From assembly GCF_014191255.1 (NCBI RefSeq), contig NZ_JACHWH010000003.1:377501-441500 (forward strand): a stretch of 64,000 bases of DNA, given 5' to 3'. The notes below the pieces were generated by a model, which was given only the letters and a program-made list of their open reading frames with translations, had not been told where the DNA came from and did no database searches. Below are positions 17,143 to 25,559 of the stretch, in pieces; the stretch's first letter is position 1; each line of letters starts with the position of its first letter. The position numbers and the translations under genes were made by a program. Source of the DNA: Amycolatopsis bartoniae (GTDB lineage: Bacteria > Actinomycetota > Actinomycetes > Mycobacteriales > Pseudonocardiaceae).

Positions 17143-18912
17143 GTGCACCACCACGCGGACCTCATCGGGATCCACCTCGCGGGCGAGGAGCGCCCGTCGT
17201 TCCTCGCTGCCGCCGTCGCCGAGGCGGCCGAGCGGTTCGACCTCGACCTGCACGGGCTCGACCTGCCCGAGGCGATGCGCATCCTCGGCGAGGCGCTGCC
17301 CGGCGACACGCTCTGCGTGGTCGGCGACATCCACACCGGACAGTCCACATCGGACCTGCGAGACCGCGGCTTTCCCGCCCAGACAGTGCTCGCCGCCGCG
17401 GCGGCGCTCGCGCCCGCGCCGGTCACCGCGGACCTGCTCGTGCCCACCGTCGCGGGCACCCTCGGCTCGCAGGCCCCGATGCTCGTCGGCGCCGCGCTCG
17501 ACGAGCTCGCCTGCCACGGCCTCGTGCACCCGCTGAGCGACGCCGGCACCGTGCGCCGCGCCTGGCGGGTGCCGGAGGCGGTCACCGAGGCGGCCCGGCA
17601 GGTCCTCGACCCCGCGACGCTCGACGTGCTCGCCGCCCGGGCCGCGACCGTGCTGTCGCGGCTGCTGGCGGCACCGGCGCCACTGGACGTGTTCCGGCAC
17701 GCGCTCGCCGTCGCCGGGCACCGCGCCGTGCCCCGTGACCAGCGGGAGCTGCTCCTGCGCGCCGTCGCGACCGGTTTCGAGCAGCGCGGCGACTCCGCGG
17801 CCGCGCGTGACGTCTGGCTGGAGGCCGGGAACCTCCTCGCCGCCGCGCGGCTCGCCGATCCGGCCACGACAGTCCGCGAGACGGCGCCGATCATCCAGCG
17901 GGCGCGGCGGGAGCGGGACGTGCGCACCGAACACCGCGCCCGGTTCCTCGCCGCGATGGCGCACGACCAGCTGGGCCGCTATGCGCAGGCGGACAAGGTC
18001 TTCCACGCGCACCCGCTCGTCTCGGCGCAGGGGCCCGAACCCGTGTGGCTCGACGGAGACGAGCGCCGCGAGGTCCGGCTGGGGCGGGTGCGGGCGCTGC
18101 GGCTGCGGGGTGAGCACCGCCAGGCCCGCGCCCTCCTCGACACCCTGCTGCCCGAGATCCGCCGCGCGCAGCCGCACGGCAGCCACCGGGGCGACTGGCC
18201 GGTCGCGACTCTGGAAGACGCGCGGCTGCTCCAGCTGGCCGGGGACGTTCCCCGCGCCCGTGACGCGGCGGGCCGGCTCGTGGAGCTGTTCGGCCGGGTG
18301 GGGTGGCAGCGCCACCCCCTGGCGCGGGCAGCGGTCGTGGTGCTCACCGAGGGGGAGCACTCGCCCGAGCCGGTCCGCCGCGCTGTCGCGGACTCCGTCG
18401 AGTGGTTCGGCGAGGACGATCCGCGGACGCTGGAACTGCGGATCGTCGAAGCCGTCGCCCTGCGCGACGACGGCGAGCCCGCCGCGGCGCTCGCGGTGCT
18501 CGCCGACGCCGAAACCCGCGCCACCGCCCGGCTCGGCGAGGCGCATCCGCTCACGCTCCGGATGCGGCGGCAGTCGGGCGTGACCTGGATGGCGGCCGGA
18601 AACCCTTCCCGTGCGGCGCGGATCTTCGAGGAGCTGCTGCCCGACCAGGACGCGGTGCTGGGCGCGAGCCATCCCGAAGCGCGTCTCGCTCGGCTGGACC
18701 TGGGCGTGTGCCTGGCGCGGACGTGCCGCCCACGGCTTGCCCGGCCACTGCTGAAGGAGGCCGCACACGCCGTGCAGGAGTACGGGCCGTGGCAGCGGTG
18801 GATCTGCTCGGCGAGGGCCACCGTCGCACTGGCCGAGTTGCCGGGCCGGCTGTTTCCCGGAAGAGGCAACCGGAAACCCCTGTCTCTCGCGCCGGAGCCC
18901 GACTCACACTGA
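17143..18912 (+). CDS. TPR-rich helical protein, partner of the STAND regulator
   Basis: About 589 residues, almost entirely helical. The middle section (about 115-160) resembles the winged-helix part of STAND proteins (LDELACHGLVHPL); the C-terminal 350 residues look like TPR repeats of the kinesin-light-chain type (ARLGEAHPLTLRMRR; NPSRAARIFEELL). I see no P-loop or other catalytic motif, so if it derives from an NB-ARC protein it lacks the nucleotide-binding domain. The start is uncertain: the GTG at 17143 follows GAGG closely, but the frame is open upstream. It ends 5 bases before the next gene and is probably co-transcribed. Confidence 0.75.
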   Translation: MHHHADLIGIHLAGEERPSFLAAAVAEAAERFDLDLHGLDLPEAMRILGEALPGDTLCVVGDIHTGQSTSDLRDRGFPAQTVLAAAAALAPAPVTADLLVPTVAGTLGSQAPMLVGAALDELACHGLVHPLSDAGTVRRAWRVPEAVTEAARQVLDPATLDVLAARAATVLSRLLAAPAPLDVFRHALAVAGHRAVPRDQRELLLRAVATGFEQRGDSAAARDVWLEAGNLLAAARLADPATTVRETAPIIQRARRERDVRTEHRARFLAAMAHDQLGRYAQADKVFHAHPLVSAQGPEPVWLDGDERREVRLGRVRALRLRGEHRQARALLDTLLPEIRRAQPHGSHRGDWPVATLEDARLLQLAGDVPRARDAAGRLVELFGRVGWQRHPLARAAVVVLTEGEHSPEPVRRAVADSVEWFGEDDPRTLELRIVEAVALRDDGEPAAALAVLADAETRATARLGEAHPLTLRMRRQSGVTWMAAGNPSRAARIFEELLPDQDAVLGASHPEARLARLDLGVCLARTCRPRLARPLLKEAAHAVQEYGPWQRWICSARATVALAELPGRLFPGRGNRKPLSLAPEPDSH

Positions 18913-18917
18913 TCGGC

Positions 18918-21050
18918 ATGGAACTCGGACCGGAACTGCGGCGGCGCCGCGAGGCTGCGGGGCTGTCGCTGACGGACCTGGAACGCCTCGTGCACTTCAC
19001 CAAGGGCTATCTCAGCAAGGTGGAGACCGGCCGGATGCCGGTCAAACGCGGAGTCGCCGAAGCTTACGACAAGGCGCTGAAAGCGAACGGCGAGCTGGCG
19101 GCGCTCGTACCGGAGGAGACGCCGCGGCGCAGCGGGGCCGGGCTCGCCGGTTTGCCGCGCGAGACGCGGCATTTCGTCGGTCGTGAAGCGGAGCTCGCCG
19201 CGCTTTCCGCGGCGCTGACCGGTTCCGACGACGTGCGCGTGTGCGTGGTGCACGGTCTGGCGGGAGCGGGCAAGACCGCGCTCGCCCTCGCGGCCGCGCG
19301 TGCCGCGGAGCGGGGTTTTCCGGACGGGGCACTGTTCCTCGACCTGCGTGGGCACACGCCCGATGTCCCCGCGCAGGCTCCGGCCGAGGCACTGGGACAG
19401 CTGCTGCTCCTGCTCGGCGTGCTGGGGGAGCAGGTGCCGCCGGGCCTCGACGCGCGGGCGAACCTGCTGCGCGACCGGACGCGGGGCCGCCGGATGCTGC
19501 TGGTGCTGGACAACGCGCTCAGCGCCGCGCAGGTCGCGCCGCTGCTGCCCGCCGAGCCCGGCTGTCGCGTGCTCGTGACGAGCCGTGGCCGGCTGTCCGC
19601 TTTGGACGATGCCTGGCACCAGCCCGTCGGCGTGTTGAGCCCGGCGGACGCGGTGGCCTTGTTCCGGGCGGTCAGCGGGACGGCCGAGGGGGCGGCGGAA
19701 ATCGTGGAACTGTGCGGGTTCCTGCCGCTCGCGATCCGCATCGCCGGGGCGCGGGTCGCCGGTGGCGGGGTGCGGCTGCGGGAGCGGCTCATCGACGAGC
19801 GGACCCGGCTGGCCGCCCTCGACGACGGGGAGCGCAGCGTCGCGGCCGCCTTCGCGGTGTCCTACGAGGCACTGCCGCAGGAGCAGCGGCGGTTGCTCGG
19901 GTTGCTGGCGCTGCACCCGCCGGCGCCGGCCGACCTGGCGTCGGTGGAGGCGCTGGCGGGACCGGCCGACGAGCTGCTGGATCGCCTGCACGACGCGAAC
20001 CTCGTCACACTCGCCGACGGGCTCGTCGAGCTGCACGACCTGGTGCGGGCGTTCGCGATCCGGCACGCGCTGCCCGCGAGCGAGGAACGGAAGGCGGCGG
20101 TCGGCAGGCTGACCGAGCACCTCACGGGGCTGCTGCTGGCGGCGGACGAGCTGGCCGAGCCGCACCGGTACCGGCCGCCGGTCGACTGTCCCCGTCCGGC
20201 CGTCCCGTTCGACGACGGCGAGGGGGCGCTGGCGTGGCTGGGGGCGCGGTGGCCCGCGCTGGCGGGAGCGGTCGAGCTGGCGGGGGAGTACGGGTTGCAC
20301 CGGCTGTGCTGGCAGCTGGCGTACGTGCTGCGGGGGTTCTTCTTCCGGGAGAAGCTGTTCGAGCCGTGGCTGCGGACGCATCGGTGCGCGCTGGCCGCGG
20401 CGGAGGCGTCGGGGGACGGGGCGGCGGCCGGGATGGTGCTCAACAGCCTCGGCATGGCGTACGTGGAGCGGGGCGAGCTGGCGGAGGCGTTCGACTGCCA
20501 CCGGCGGGCGCGGGAGCGCTGCCTCGCCGCGGGTGACGCGCGCGGGGCGGTGGACGCGTTGTCGAGCCTGGCGTGGGTGCGGCTGTACCAGGGGGAGGTG
20601 GAGCTCGCGCGGCGGGAGCTGGGGGAGACGCTGGCCGAGTACCGGGCGGCGGGGCGGGTGCGGAACGTGGCGATCGCGCTGCGCGGGATGGCGCTGGCGC
20701 TGGTGGAGCTGGGCCGGTTCCCGGAGGCGGCCGAACACGCCGCCGAGGCCCGGCGGCTGGCGCAGCTGCCGATCGAGGTGCTGATGGCGCTCAACTGCCA
20801 GGCGTGGATCGCCTTCCGCCGCGGGGACCTGTCCGCCGCGGAGGGGTGGTACGGGGAGGCCGCGGAGCTGGGCGACCTGGCGGGCAGCCGCTACGAACGC
20901 GCCCGGGCCCTCACCGGCCTGGGGAACGTGGCGCACTCCCGGGGCGACGCGGAGTCCGCACAGCGGTACAGATCCGCGGCGGACGCCGTCGGGGTGCCCC
21001 TGCCGCCGACCCTCGGGGAGGCCCGGGCCCGGGCGGAGGCGGTTCGCTGA
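18918..21050 (+). CDS. HTH-STAND (NB-ARC) ATPase with TPR repeats
   Basis: A 710-residue protein. An XRE-type helix-turn-helix lies at residues 5-62, then an NB-ARC nucleotide-switch domain with P-loop GLAGAGKT (113-120), Walker B MLLVLDN (193-199), sensor LVTSRGR and the GFLPLAIRI motif, then a winged-helix region, then TPR repeats from about 480 to the end. Such proteins are ATP-dependent switches: the repeats sense a partner and the HTH binds DNA. Most characterised relatives are transcription activators; related STAND proteins without the HTH act in phage defence. The function here is not established. Confidence 0.9.
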   Translation: MELGPELRRRREAAGLSLTDLERLVHFTKGYLSKVETGRMPVKRGVAEAYDKALKANGELAALVPEETPRRSGAGLAGLPRETRHFVGREAELAALSAALTGSDDVRVCVVHGLAGAGKTALALAAARAAERGFPDGALFLDLRGHTPDVPAQAPAEALGQLLLLLGVLGEQVPPGLDARANLLRDRTRGRRMLLVLDNALSAAQVAPLLPAEPGCRVLVTSRGRLSALDDAWHQPVGVLSPADAVALFRAVSGTAEGAAEIVELCGFLPLAIRIAGARVAGGGVRLRERLIDERTRLAALDDGERSVAAAFAVSYEALPQEQRRLLGLLALHPPAPADLASVEALAGPADELLDRLHDANLVTLADGLVELHDLVRAFAIRHALPASEERKAAVGRLTEHLTGLLLAADELAEPHRYRPPVDCPRPAVPFDDGEGALAWLGARWPALAGAVELAGEYGLHRLCWQLAYVLRGFFFREKLFEPWLRTHRCALAAAEASGDGAAAGMVLNSLGMAYVERGELAEAFDCHRRARERCLAAGDARGAVDALSSLAWVRLYQGEVELARRELGETLAEYRAAGRVRNVAIALRGMALALVELGRFPEAAEHAAEARRLAQLPIEVLMALNCQAWIAFRRGDLSAAEGWYGEAAELGDLAGSRYERARALTGLGNVAHSRGDAESAQRYRSAADAVGVPLPPTLGEARARAEAVR

Positions 21051-21165
21051 GGTAAGGGCGTCCCACGAGGTGCCGGAGGGCTGGTGGTGCGGTGGCTGCG
21101 GAGGCGGTTCGCTGAGGCGAAGGGTGGCTACCGGCCGCGAGAAGGCCGTGCCGGACGGCTGGTGG
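21033..21165 (+). repeat. Short imperfect tandem duplication at the end of the STAND gene
   Basis: A 20-base segment covering the last codons and stop of the STAND gene (21033-21052) recurs exactly at 21098-21117, 65 bases downstream. A second pair, GTGCCGGAGGGCTGGTGG near 21070 and its one-mismatch copy at 21148-21165, shows that the duplicated unit is longer. It looks like a local duplication of the 3' end of the gene. The sequence up to 21219 holds no supported gene. Confidence 0.6.
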
Positions 21166-21219
21166 GTGGCGCTACCGGTGGAAGGGCACCACCACTACGC
21201 CATCCAGGCGTAAGGGCCC

Positions 21220-21615
21220 TCAGTGCATCCGCGGGCGCGGTGGGGGCTGCTGCCGCCGCTGGGGTGGGGGGCCGCCCGCCGGGGCGCGGCGGGGCGGTGG
21301 CGGGGGCTGGCGGCGCACCGGCGGCGGCTGCTGCGCGGGCGTCCGGCCGGAGGCCGGGGGGCGGGCAGCCGCCGGGGGGCGGCCGCTCGTCGGGGCGCGG
21401 CGGGGTGGCGCCGCGGCCGGTGGGGGAGTGGGCTCGCGCCGGTGAATCCACACCTCCAGCGCCACGATCCCCAGCGCCAGCACGGCGAACGCGATGGCGC
21501 CAGGCAGGAAGCCGCTCACGCCGCACAGGCCCGCGAGCGCCAGGGCCGGGATGATGGCGCACAGGCTGAACGGGTCGATGCGCGCCAGGGAGTAGCGGGA
21601 CCTCGACTGGCCCAT
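21220..21615 (-). CDS. Small membrane protein with Pro/Arg-rich tail
   Basis: A 131-residue protein. A basic N-terminus is followed by two adjoining hydrophobic helices (about 15-34 and 36-55) and then a 75-residue cytosolic-type tail made of Pro, Arg, Ala and Gln. The ATG at 21615 has GGGAGGT just upstream, which decides the start. The first half resembles the small two-helix membrane proteins (DUF4190-like) common in actinomycetes; the tail is low complexity. Function unknown. Confidence 0.72.
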   Translation of the reverse strand: MGQSRSRYSLARIDPFSLCAIIPALALAGLCGVSGFLPGAIAFAVLALGIVALEVWIHRREPTPPPAAAPPRRAPTSGRPPAAARPPASGRTPAQQPPPVRRQPPPPPRRAPAGGPPPQRRQQPPPRPRMH

Positions 21616-21772
21616 GGTGCTACCTCCCTGTGTCGGCGAACGATCAACGGCGAAAGTGTACCCGCCTGGGCGAACGGGCCCGTTCGCGAGCATCTCCCCG
21701 GCCCGGGTTTGCGCTCCGTGACCGGTGGTAGCCCCTGCCCGTTCGACGACCCCGAGCGAAGGTGGCGAAGGA

Positions 21773-21931
21773 ATGACCGACCACGGTGCGACCACGCCCG
21801 GGGAACCGGGCACCAGCGATCCGGAGGAGTTCGCCGACGAGGCCGGGATCGACCCCACCCCCCAGGAGGTCGACCAGTACCTGGAGCTCGCCGAGGAACA
21901 GCCCCCGTGGTCCGGCCCGGCCGACAGCTGA
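21773..21931 (+). CDS. Small acidic protein, unknown
   Basis: A 52-residue, strongly acidic protein (many Asp and Glu, one Lys-free run) lying 13 bases upstream of the DUF2795 gene and probably co-transcribed with it. An AGG-containing purine stretch precedes the ATG. No domain is recognised. Small acidic proteins beside DUF2795 genes are common in actinomycetes, which supports its being real, but its function is unknown. Confidence 0.6.
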   Translation: MTDHGATTPGEPGTSDPEEFADEAGIDPTPQEVDQYLELAEEQPPWSGPADS

Positions 21932-21944
21932 GCGAGGAGGAACC

Positions 21945-22268
21945 ATGTCTTCGACCCTGACGCGTGAACGCCTGCGGGAGTGCCTCGGCGACGCCGACTT
22001 CCCCGCGAGCCGCGACCAGCTGGTCCAGACCGCGGAACGCCAGGGCGACGGCGAGGCCGTGCGCGCCCTGCGGGCGATCCCGCCGGTGGACTACGCGAAC
22101 CTGACCGAGGTGTTCGGCTCCGTCGAATTCGCCGACGACGGCACGGTTCCCGACGCCGACAAGCACAACGCACACGCGAACTCGGTGCCAGGACTGGCGG
22201 AATCGGCCACCGACACCGCACCGGGCAACCCGATCGTCGAGGAGCTCGGGGAAAACCGGGGCAGCTGA
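21945..22268 (+). CDS. DUF2795-domain protein
   Basis: A 107-residue protein. Residues 6-58 match the DUF2795 pattern (a small helical domain: LRECLGDADFPASRDQLV, then LRAIPPVDYANLTEV); the rest is a flexible, polar tail. The ATG is preceded by GAGGAGG, a strong ribosome-binding site. The family is often found in stress-related gene groups of actinomycetes; its biochemical role is unknown. Confidence 0.82.
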   Translation: MSSTLTRERLRECLGDADFPASRDQLVQTAERQGDGEAVRALRAIPPVDYANLTEVFGSVEFADDGTVPDADKHNAHANSVPGLAESATDTAPGNPIVEELGENRGS

Positions 22269-22307
22269 GGAGAGTTTGCCGCCCGAAAATCTTGGTATTC
22301 CCCGCCC

Positions 22308-24173
22308 ATGAGTTCATCCGGCCCGCTGTCCGTCGCGATCATCGGTCTGGGGCCGCGGGGTCTGTCGGTCCTGGAACGACTGATCCTCCGGTTGCGGGCG
22401 CGCGGCGGCGGGCGGGCCGTGACGATCTGGGCGGTCGACGCGACCGAGCACGGGTCCGGGCGGGTGTGGCGGTCGGGCCAGCCGGACTGGCTCGCGGCGA
22501 ACGCGACCGCGAGCGAGCTCACCGCCCACTCCCCGGACAACCCGCTGGTCGAGGGCGACGCACCGTACTCGCTCGCCGAGTGGTCCGGGCACGAGCTGGC
22601 GCCGGACGAGTACCCCAGCCGCGCCCGGTACGGGACGTACCTGCACGAGTTCTTCCAGCGCCTGCGCCGCCTCGCCCCCGAAGGCGTCTGCGTGCGCCCC
22701 ATCCTGGGCCGCGCCATCGGCCTGTTCCGTGCGGCGCAGGGGCTGCGGCTGCGCATCGACGACGGCGCCCCCGATCTGCACGTCGACAAAGCGATTTTGA
22801 CCACGGGGCACAGTGCGCTCGAACCGGACGAGGAGGAACGCGGTTTCCTCCGCCACGCCGCGCGCTCCGGCCTGCGCTACCTCGGCCGCGGCATCGCCGC
22901 GGACCTGCCGCTGGACGAGATTCCGCCCGGCGCCACGGTCGCGGTGAAGGGCCTCGGCCTGACCTTCTACGACATCGTGCGCTCGCTGACCACGGGCCGT
23001 GGTGGCCGTTTCACCCGCAACGGGGACGGGGAGCTGCGCTACCACCCGAGCGGGCGGGAACCGTGCCTCGTCGCCGGATCGCGCAGCGGCCTGCCGTTCC
23101 TCGCCCGCGCGCAGGTGCACCGGCCGGAGCTGGCACCGAGTCCCGTGGTGCTGACCGAGGAGCGGATCGCGGTGCTGCGCGACCGGGCGGAGGCCGAGCG
23201 GGGCTGCGCCAAGCTCGACTTCGCCGCCGAGGTCGAACCGCTGTTCCAGGCCGAGGTGGAGCACGCGTACTACCGCTGCGCCCTGCGCCTGCGGGACGGC
23301 GACGAGGACGCCGAGGCGTTCACCTGCGCCTTCGGGGACGTCGTGGACGAAAGCGGCGAGCTGGACCTGCGGCGCAAGGACAAGGTGCTCGCCGCCTTCG
23401 GGCTCGGTGACGTGCCGCCGCTGCGCCCCGACCTGCTGGCCCGGCCTTTCGCGGGGCGCACCTACGCGGACCCTGCCGCGTTCCGGACCGAGCTGCGGGA
23501 GCTGCTCGAACAGGACGTGGAGACCTCGCGGCTCGGCCCGGAAGGCAGCCCGCTCAAGGCCGCGCTGGAGATGATGCGGACGCTGCGCCCGGCGATGCCC
23601 GGTATCGTCGACTTCGGTGGCCTGCTGCCGAAGTCCCACGAGGACTTCCTGGCCCGGTTCGCCCCGGCGAACTTCCTGCTGTCGGCCGGCCCACCGGTCG
23701 GGCACGTCGAGCAGCTGGTGTCCCTTGTGGACGCCGGAGTGGTCGAGATCGTGGGGCCGCAGGCGGACTTCACGTGTGGCGGCGGCTGTTTCGTGGTCGA
23801 GTCGCCCGTGGTCGCGGGCTCGCGGCGCGAGGCGCAGGTGCTGCTGGACGCCCGTGCGCCCGCGCCCGACCTGCACCGGGAGTGCGACCCGCTGCTGCGC
23901 CAGCTGCTCGCGGACGGGCTGATCAGCGAGTACGTCAACACCGATCCGTGCACCGGTGAGAGCTTCGCCACCGGCGGGCTGGCCGTGGCCGGTTCGCCGT
24001 TCCACGTGCTCGACGTCGCGGGCGAGCCGCGCCCCGACCTGTACGCGCTGGGCGTGGTCACGCAGAACACGCGTTGGTTCACGCAGGTCGGCACCGGGCG
24101 GCCGGGCCAGGACAGCCCGTTCCGCCGTGACGCCGACGCCATCGCGAGAGACGTGCTGGGGGACGCCGCATGA
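22308..24173 (+). CDS. FAD/NAD(P)-binding protein (NAD_binding_9 type)
   Basis: A 621-residue flavoprotein-like enzyme. The dinucleotide-binding motif is at the very N-terminus (VAIIGLGPRG), a second conserved stretch is WRSGQPDWLAANATAS, and a lysine-rich strand VAVKGLGLTFYDIVRSLTTG lies in the middle. The family is annotated FAD/NAD(P)-binding protein; substrates are unknown. Its stop overlaps the start of the YbdK-type ligase (ATGA), so the two are translationally coupled and may act on one metabolite. Confidence 0.88.
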   Translation: MSSSGPLSVAIIGLGPRGLSVLERLILRLRARGGGRAVTIWAVDATEHGSGRVWRSGQPDWLAANATASELTAHSPDNPLVEGDAPYSLAEWSGHELAPDEYPSRARYGTYLHEFFQRLRRLAPEGVCVRPILGRAIGLFRAAQGLRLRIDDGAPDLHVDKAILTTGHSALEPDEEERGFLRHAARSGLRYLGRGIAADLPLDEIPPGATVAVKGLGLTFYDIVRSLTTGRGGRFTRNGDGELRYHPSGREPCLVAGSRSGLPFLARAQVHRPELAPSPVVLTEERIAVLRDRAEAERGCAKLDFAAEVEPLFQAEVEHAYYRCALRLRDGDEDAEAFTCAFGDVVDESGELDLRRKDKVLAAFGLGDVPPLRPDLLARPFAGRTYADPAAFRTELRELLEQDVETSRLGPEGSPLKAALEMMRTLRPAMPGIVDFGGLLPKSHEDFLARFAPANFLLSAGPPVGHVEQLVSLVDAGVVEIVGPQADFTCGGGCFVVESPVVAGSRREAQVLLDARAPAPDLHRECDPLLRQLLADGLISEYVNTDPCTGESFATGGLAVAGSPFHVLDVAGEPRPDLYALGVVTQNTRWFTQVGTGRPGQDSPFRRDADAIARDVLGDAA

Positions 24174-25252
24174 CCTGGCCGTCCGAAGAGCAGACCTTCG
24201 GCGTCGAGGAGGAGTTCCTGCTCGTCGACGCCGACGGCCGTCCCGCCGCCGCGGCTCCCGCCGTGCTGCGGGGTTCGCCCGACGAGCTGCAGCCGGAGAT
24301 GGTGACCTGCCAGGTCGAGTCCGTGACGCCGGTGTGCCACCAGGCCGAGGAGTTGCTGGACTGCCTGCGCACGCAACGCGGCCAGCTGGTCGGCGGCGCG
24401 CGGGCGAAGGGCCTGCGGCTGCTCGCCAGCGGGACCTCGCCGGTCGAGGACACGGCGCGGCTCACGCCCGGCGCGCGGTACGAGCGCATCGCCGACCACT
24501 TCCGCGGCCTGATGGACAGCGTGAACGTGTGCGGCTGCCACATCCACGTCGGCATTCCGGACCGCGCGACGGGCGTGGGCGTGCTCAACCACCTGCGCCC
24601 GTGGCTGCCGGTGCTGCTCGCGCTGAGCGCGAACTCGCCGTTCGCCGACGGCTCGGACACCGGCTACGCGAGCTGGCGGTACCTGTCGATGTCGCGCTGG
24701 CCCTCGGGCGGCCCGCCGCCGCACGTCGAGTCCGAGGAGCACTACGACACGCTCGTCAGGGAGATGGCGCAGTCCGGCGCCGTGCTCGATCCGGCGAACC
24801 TGTACTGGGACATCCGGCTCTCCCCGCGGCACCCGACCGTCGAGGTGCGGGTCTGCGACGTCGCCGCGACGGCCGAGGAAGCCACGCTGCTCGCGGTCCT
24901 GGTGCAGGGGCTCGCGGCTTCGGCCCGGTGCCGCCTGGACAGCGGCGAGACCGTCGAGCCGGTGCCGCAGGACGTGCTGCGTGCCGACCTGTGGCGGGCG
25001 GCGCGCGACGGCCTGGACGGTCAGTGCGTCGACCCGCTGACGCGCACCCTGCGTCCCGCGCGTGAGACGCTGCTCGGCCTGTTCGACGAGGTGCGCCCGC
25101 AGTTGCGCGACGGTGCCAAGGAGTTCGCGGACCAGACCCTCGCCGAGGTCCTCGCCGGCGGTGGCGGCGCGGCCCGGCAACGGGCGGCGTTCGCGCGGGG
25201 CGGCGATCTGGCCGGGGTGGTGGCGTTCCTCGCCCACCAGACGGAGGCGTAA
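24170..25252 (+). CDS. Carboxylate-amine ligase of the YbdK/GCS2 family
   Basis: A 360-residue member of the second glutamate-cysteine ligase family. Family motifs visible are FGVEEEFLLVD at residues 10-20, the ESVTPVC segment and CHIHVGI. These ATP-dependent ligases couple glutamate (or another acid) to an amine; YbdK makes gamma-glutamylcysteine weakly, and EgtA-type members serve ergothioneine synthesis. Without the other egt genes the product cannot be named. ATGA overlap with the FAD protein. Confidence 0.88.
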   Translation: MTWPSEEQTFGVEEEFLLVDADGRPAAAAPAVLRGSPDELQPEMVTCQVESVTPVCHQAEELLDCLRTQRGQLVGGARAKGLRLLASGTSPVEDTARLTPGARYERIADHFRGLMDSVNVCGCHIHVGIPDRATGVGVLNHLRPWLPVLLALSANSPFADGSDTGYASWRYLSMSRWPSGGPPPHVESEEHYDTLVREMAQSGAVLDPANLYWDIRLSPRHPTVEVRVCDVAATAEEATLLAVLVQGLAASARCRLDSGETVEPVPQDVLRADLWRAARDGLDGQCVDPLTRTLRPARETLLGLFDEVRPQLRDGAKEFADQTLAEVLAGGGGAARQRAAFARGGDLAGVVAFLAHQTEA

Positions 25253-25311
25253 CCGGCGCCGGGGCGGGTATGTCCGGGTCGTCAGACGGCTACGAGGCAG
25301 AGGAGCACACC

Positions 25312-25554
25312 ATGGCGACCGGAGAAACCGGTTTCGACGACGTCAGTTTCGACCTGATCTCGGTGCAGTACCACTCGCTCAAGGCCGGGCACGACTACGG
25401 CCAGTACGTCCGCGACGCGGAGAACGCCGGCCGCCAGGACATCGCGGACTTCTTCCGCCGCGTGATGGAGGAGGACTCGGCGCGCGCGAAGCAGTGCCAC
25501 GAGTTCCTCAAGGAGCTTTCCGGGACCTCGGAGTCCGGCCCGGCGGTGAGCTGA
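25312..25554 (+). CDS. Small ferritin-like helical protein
   Basis: About 80 residues, helical, with the spacing of a ferritin/rubrerythrin helix pair (DLISVQYHSLKAGHDYGQYV and FFRRVMEEDSARAKQC). The ATG at 25312 follows GAGGAG and is preferred to an upstream ATG at 25270. Lying 5 bases before the manganese catalase gene, it is probably co-expressed and stress-related. Metal binding is possible but not shown. Confidence 0.72.
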   Translation: MATGETGFDDVSFDLISVQYHSLKAGHDYGQYVRDAENAGRQDIADFFRRVMEEDSARAKQCHEFLKELSGTSESGPAVS

Positions 25555-25559
25555 GCCCG

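Noticed and set aside
17979-20936. 985-residue minus-strand gene opposite the STAND gene
   Set aside because: Antisense of two clear genes, low-complexity Arg/Pro/Gln sequence, no domain.
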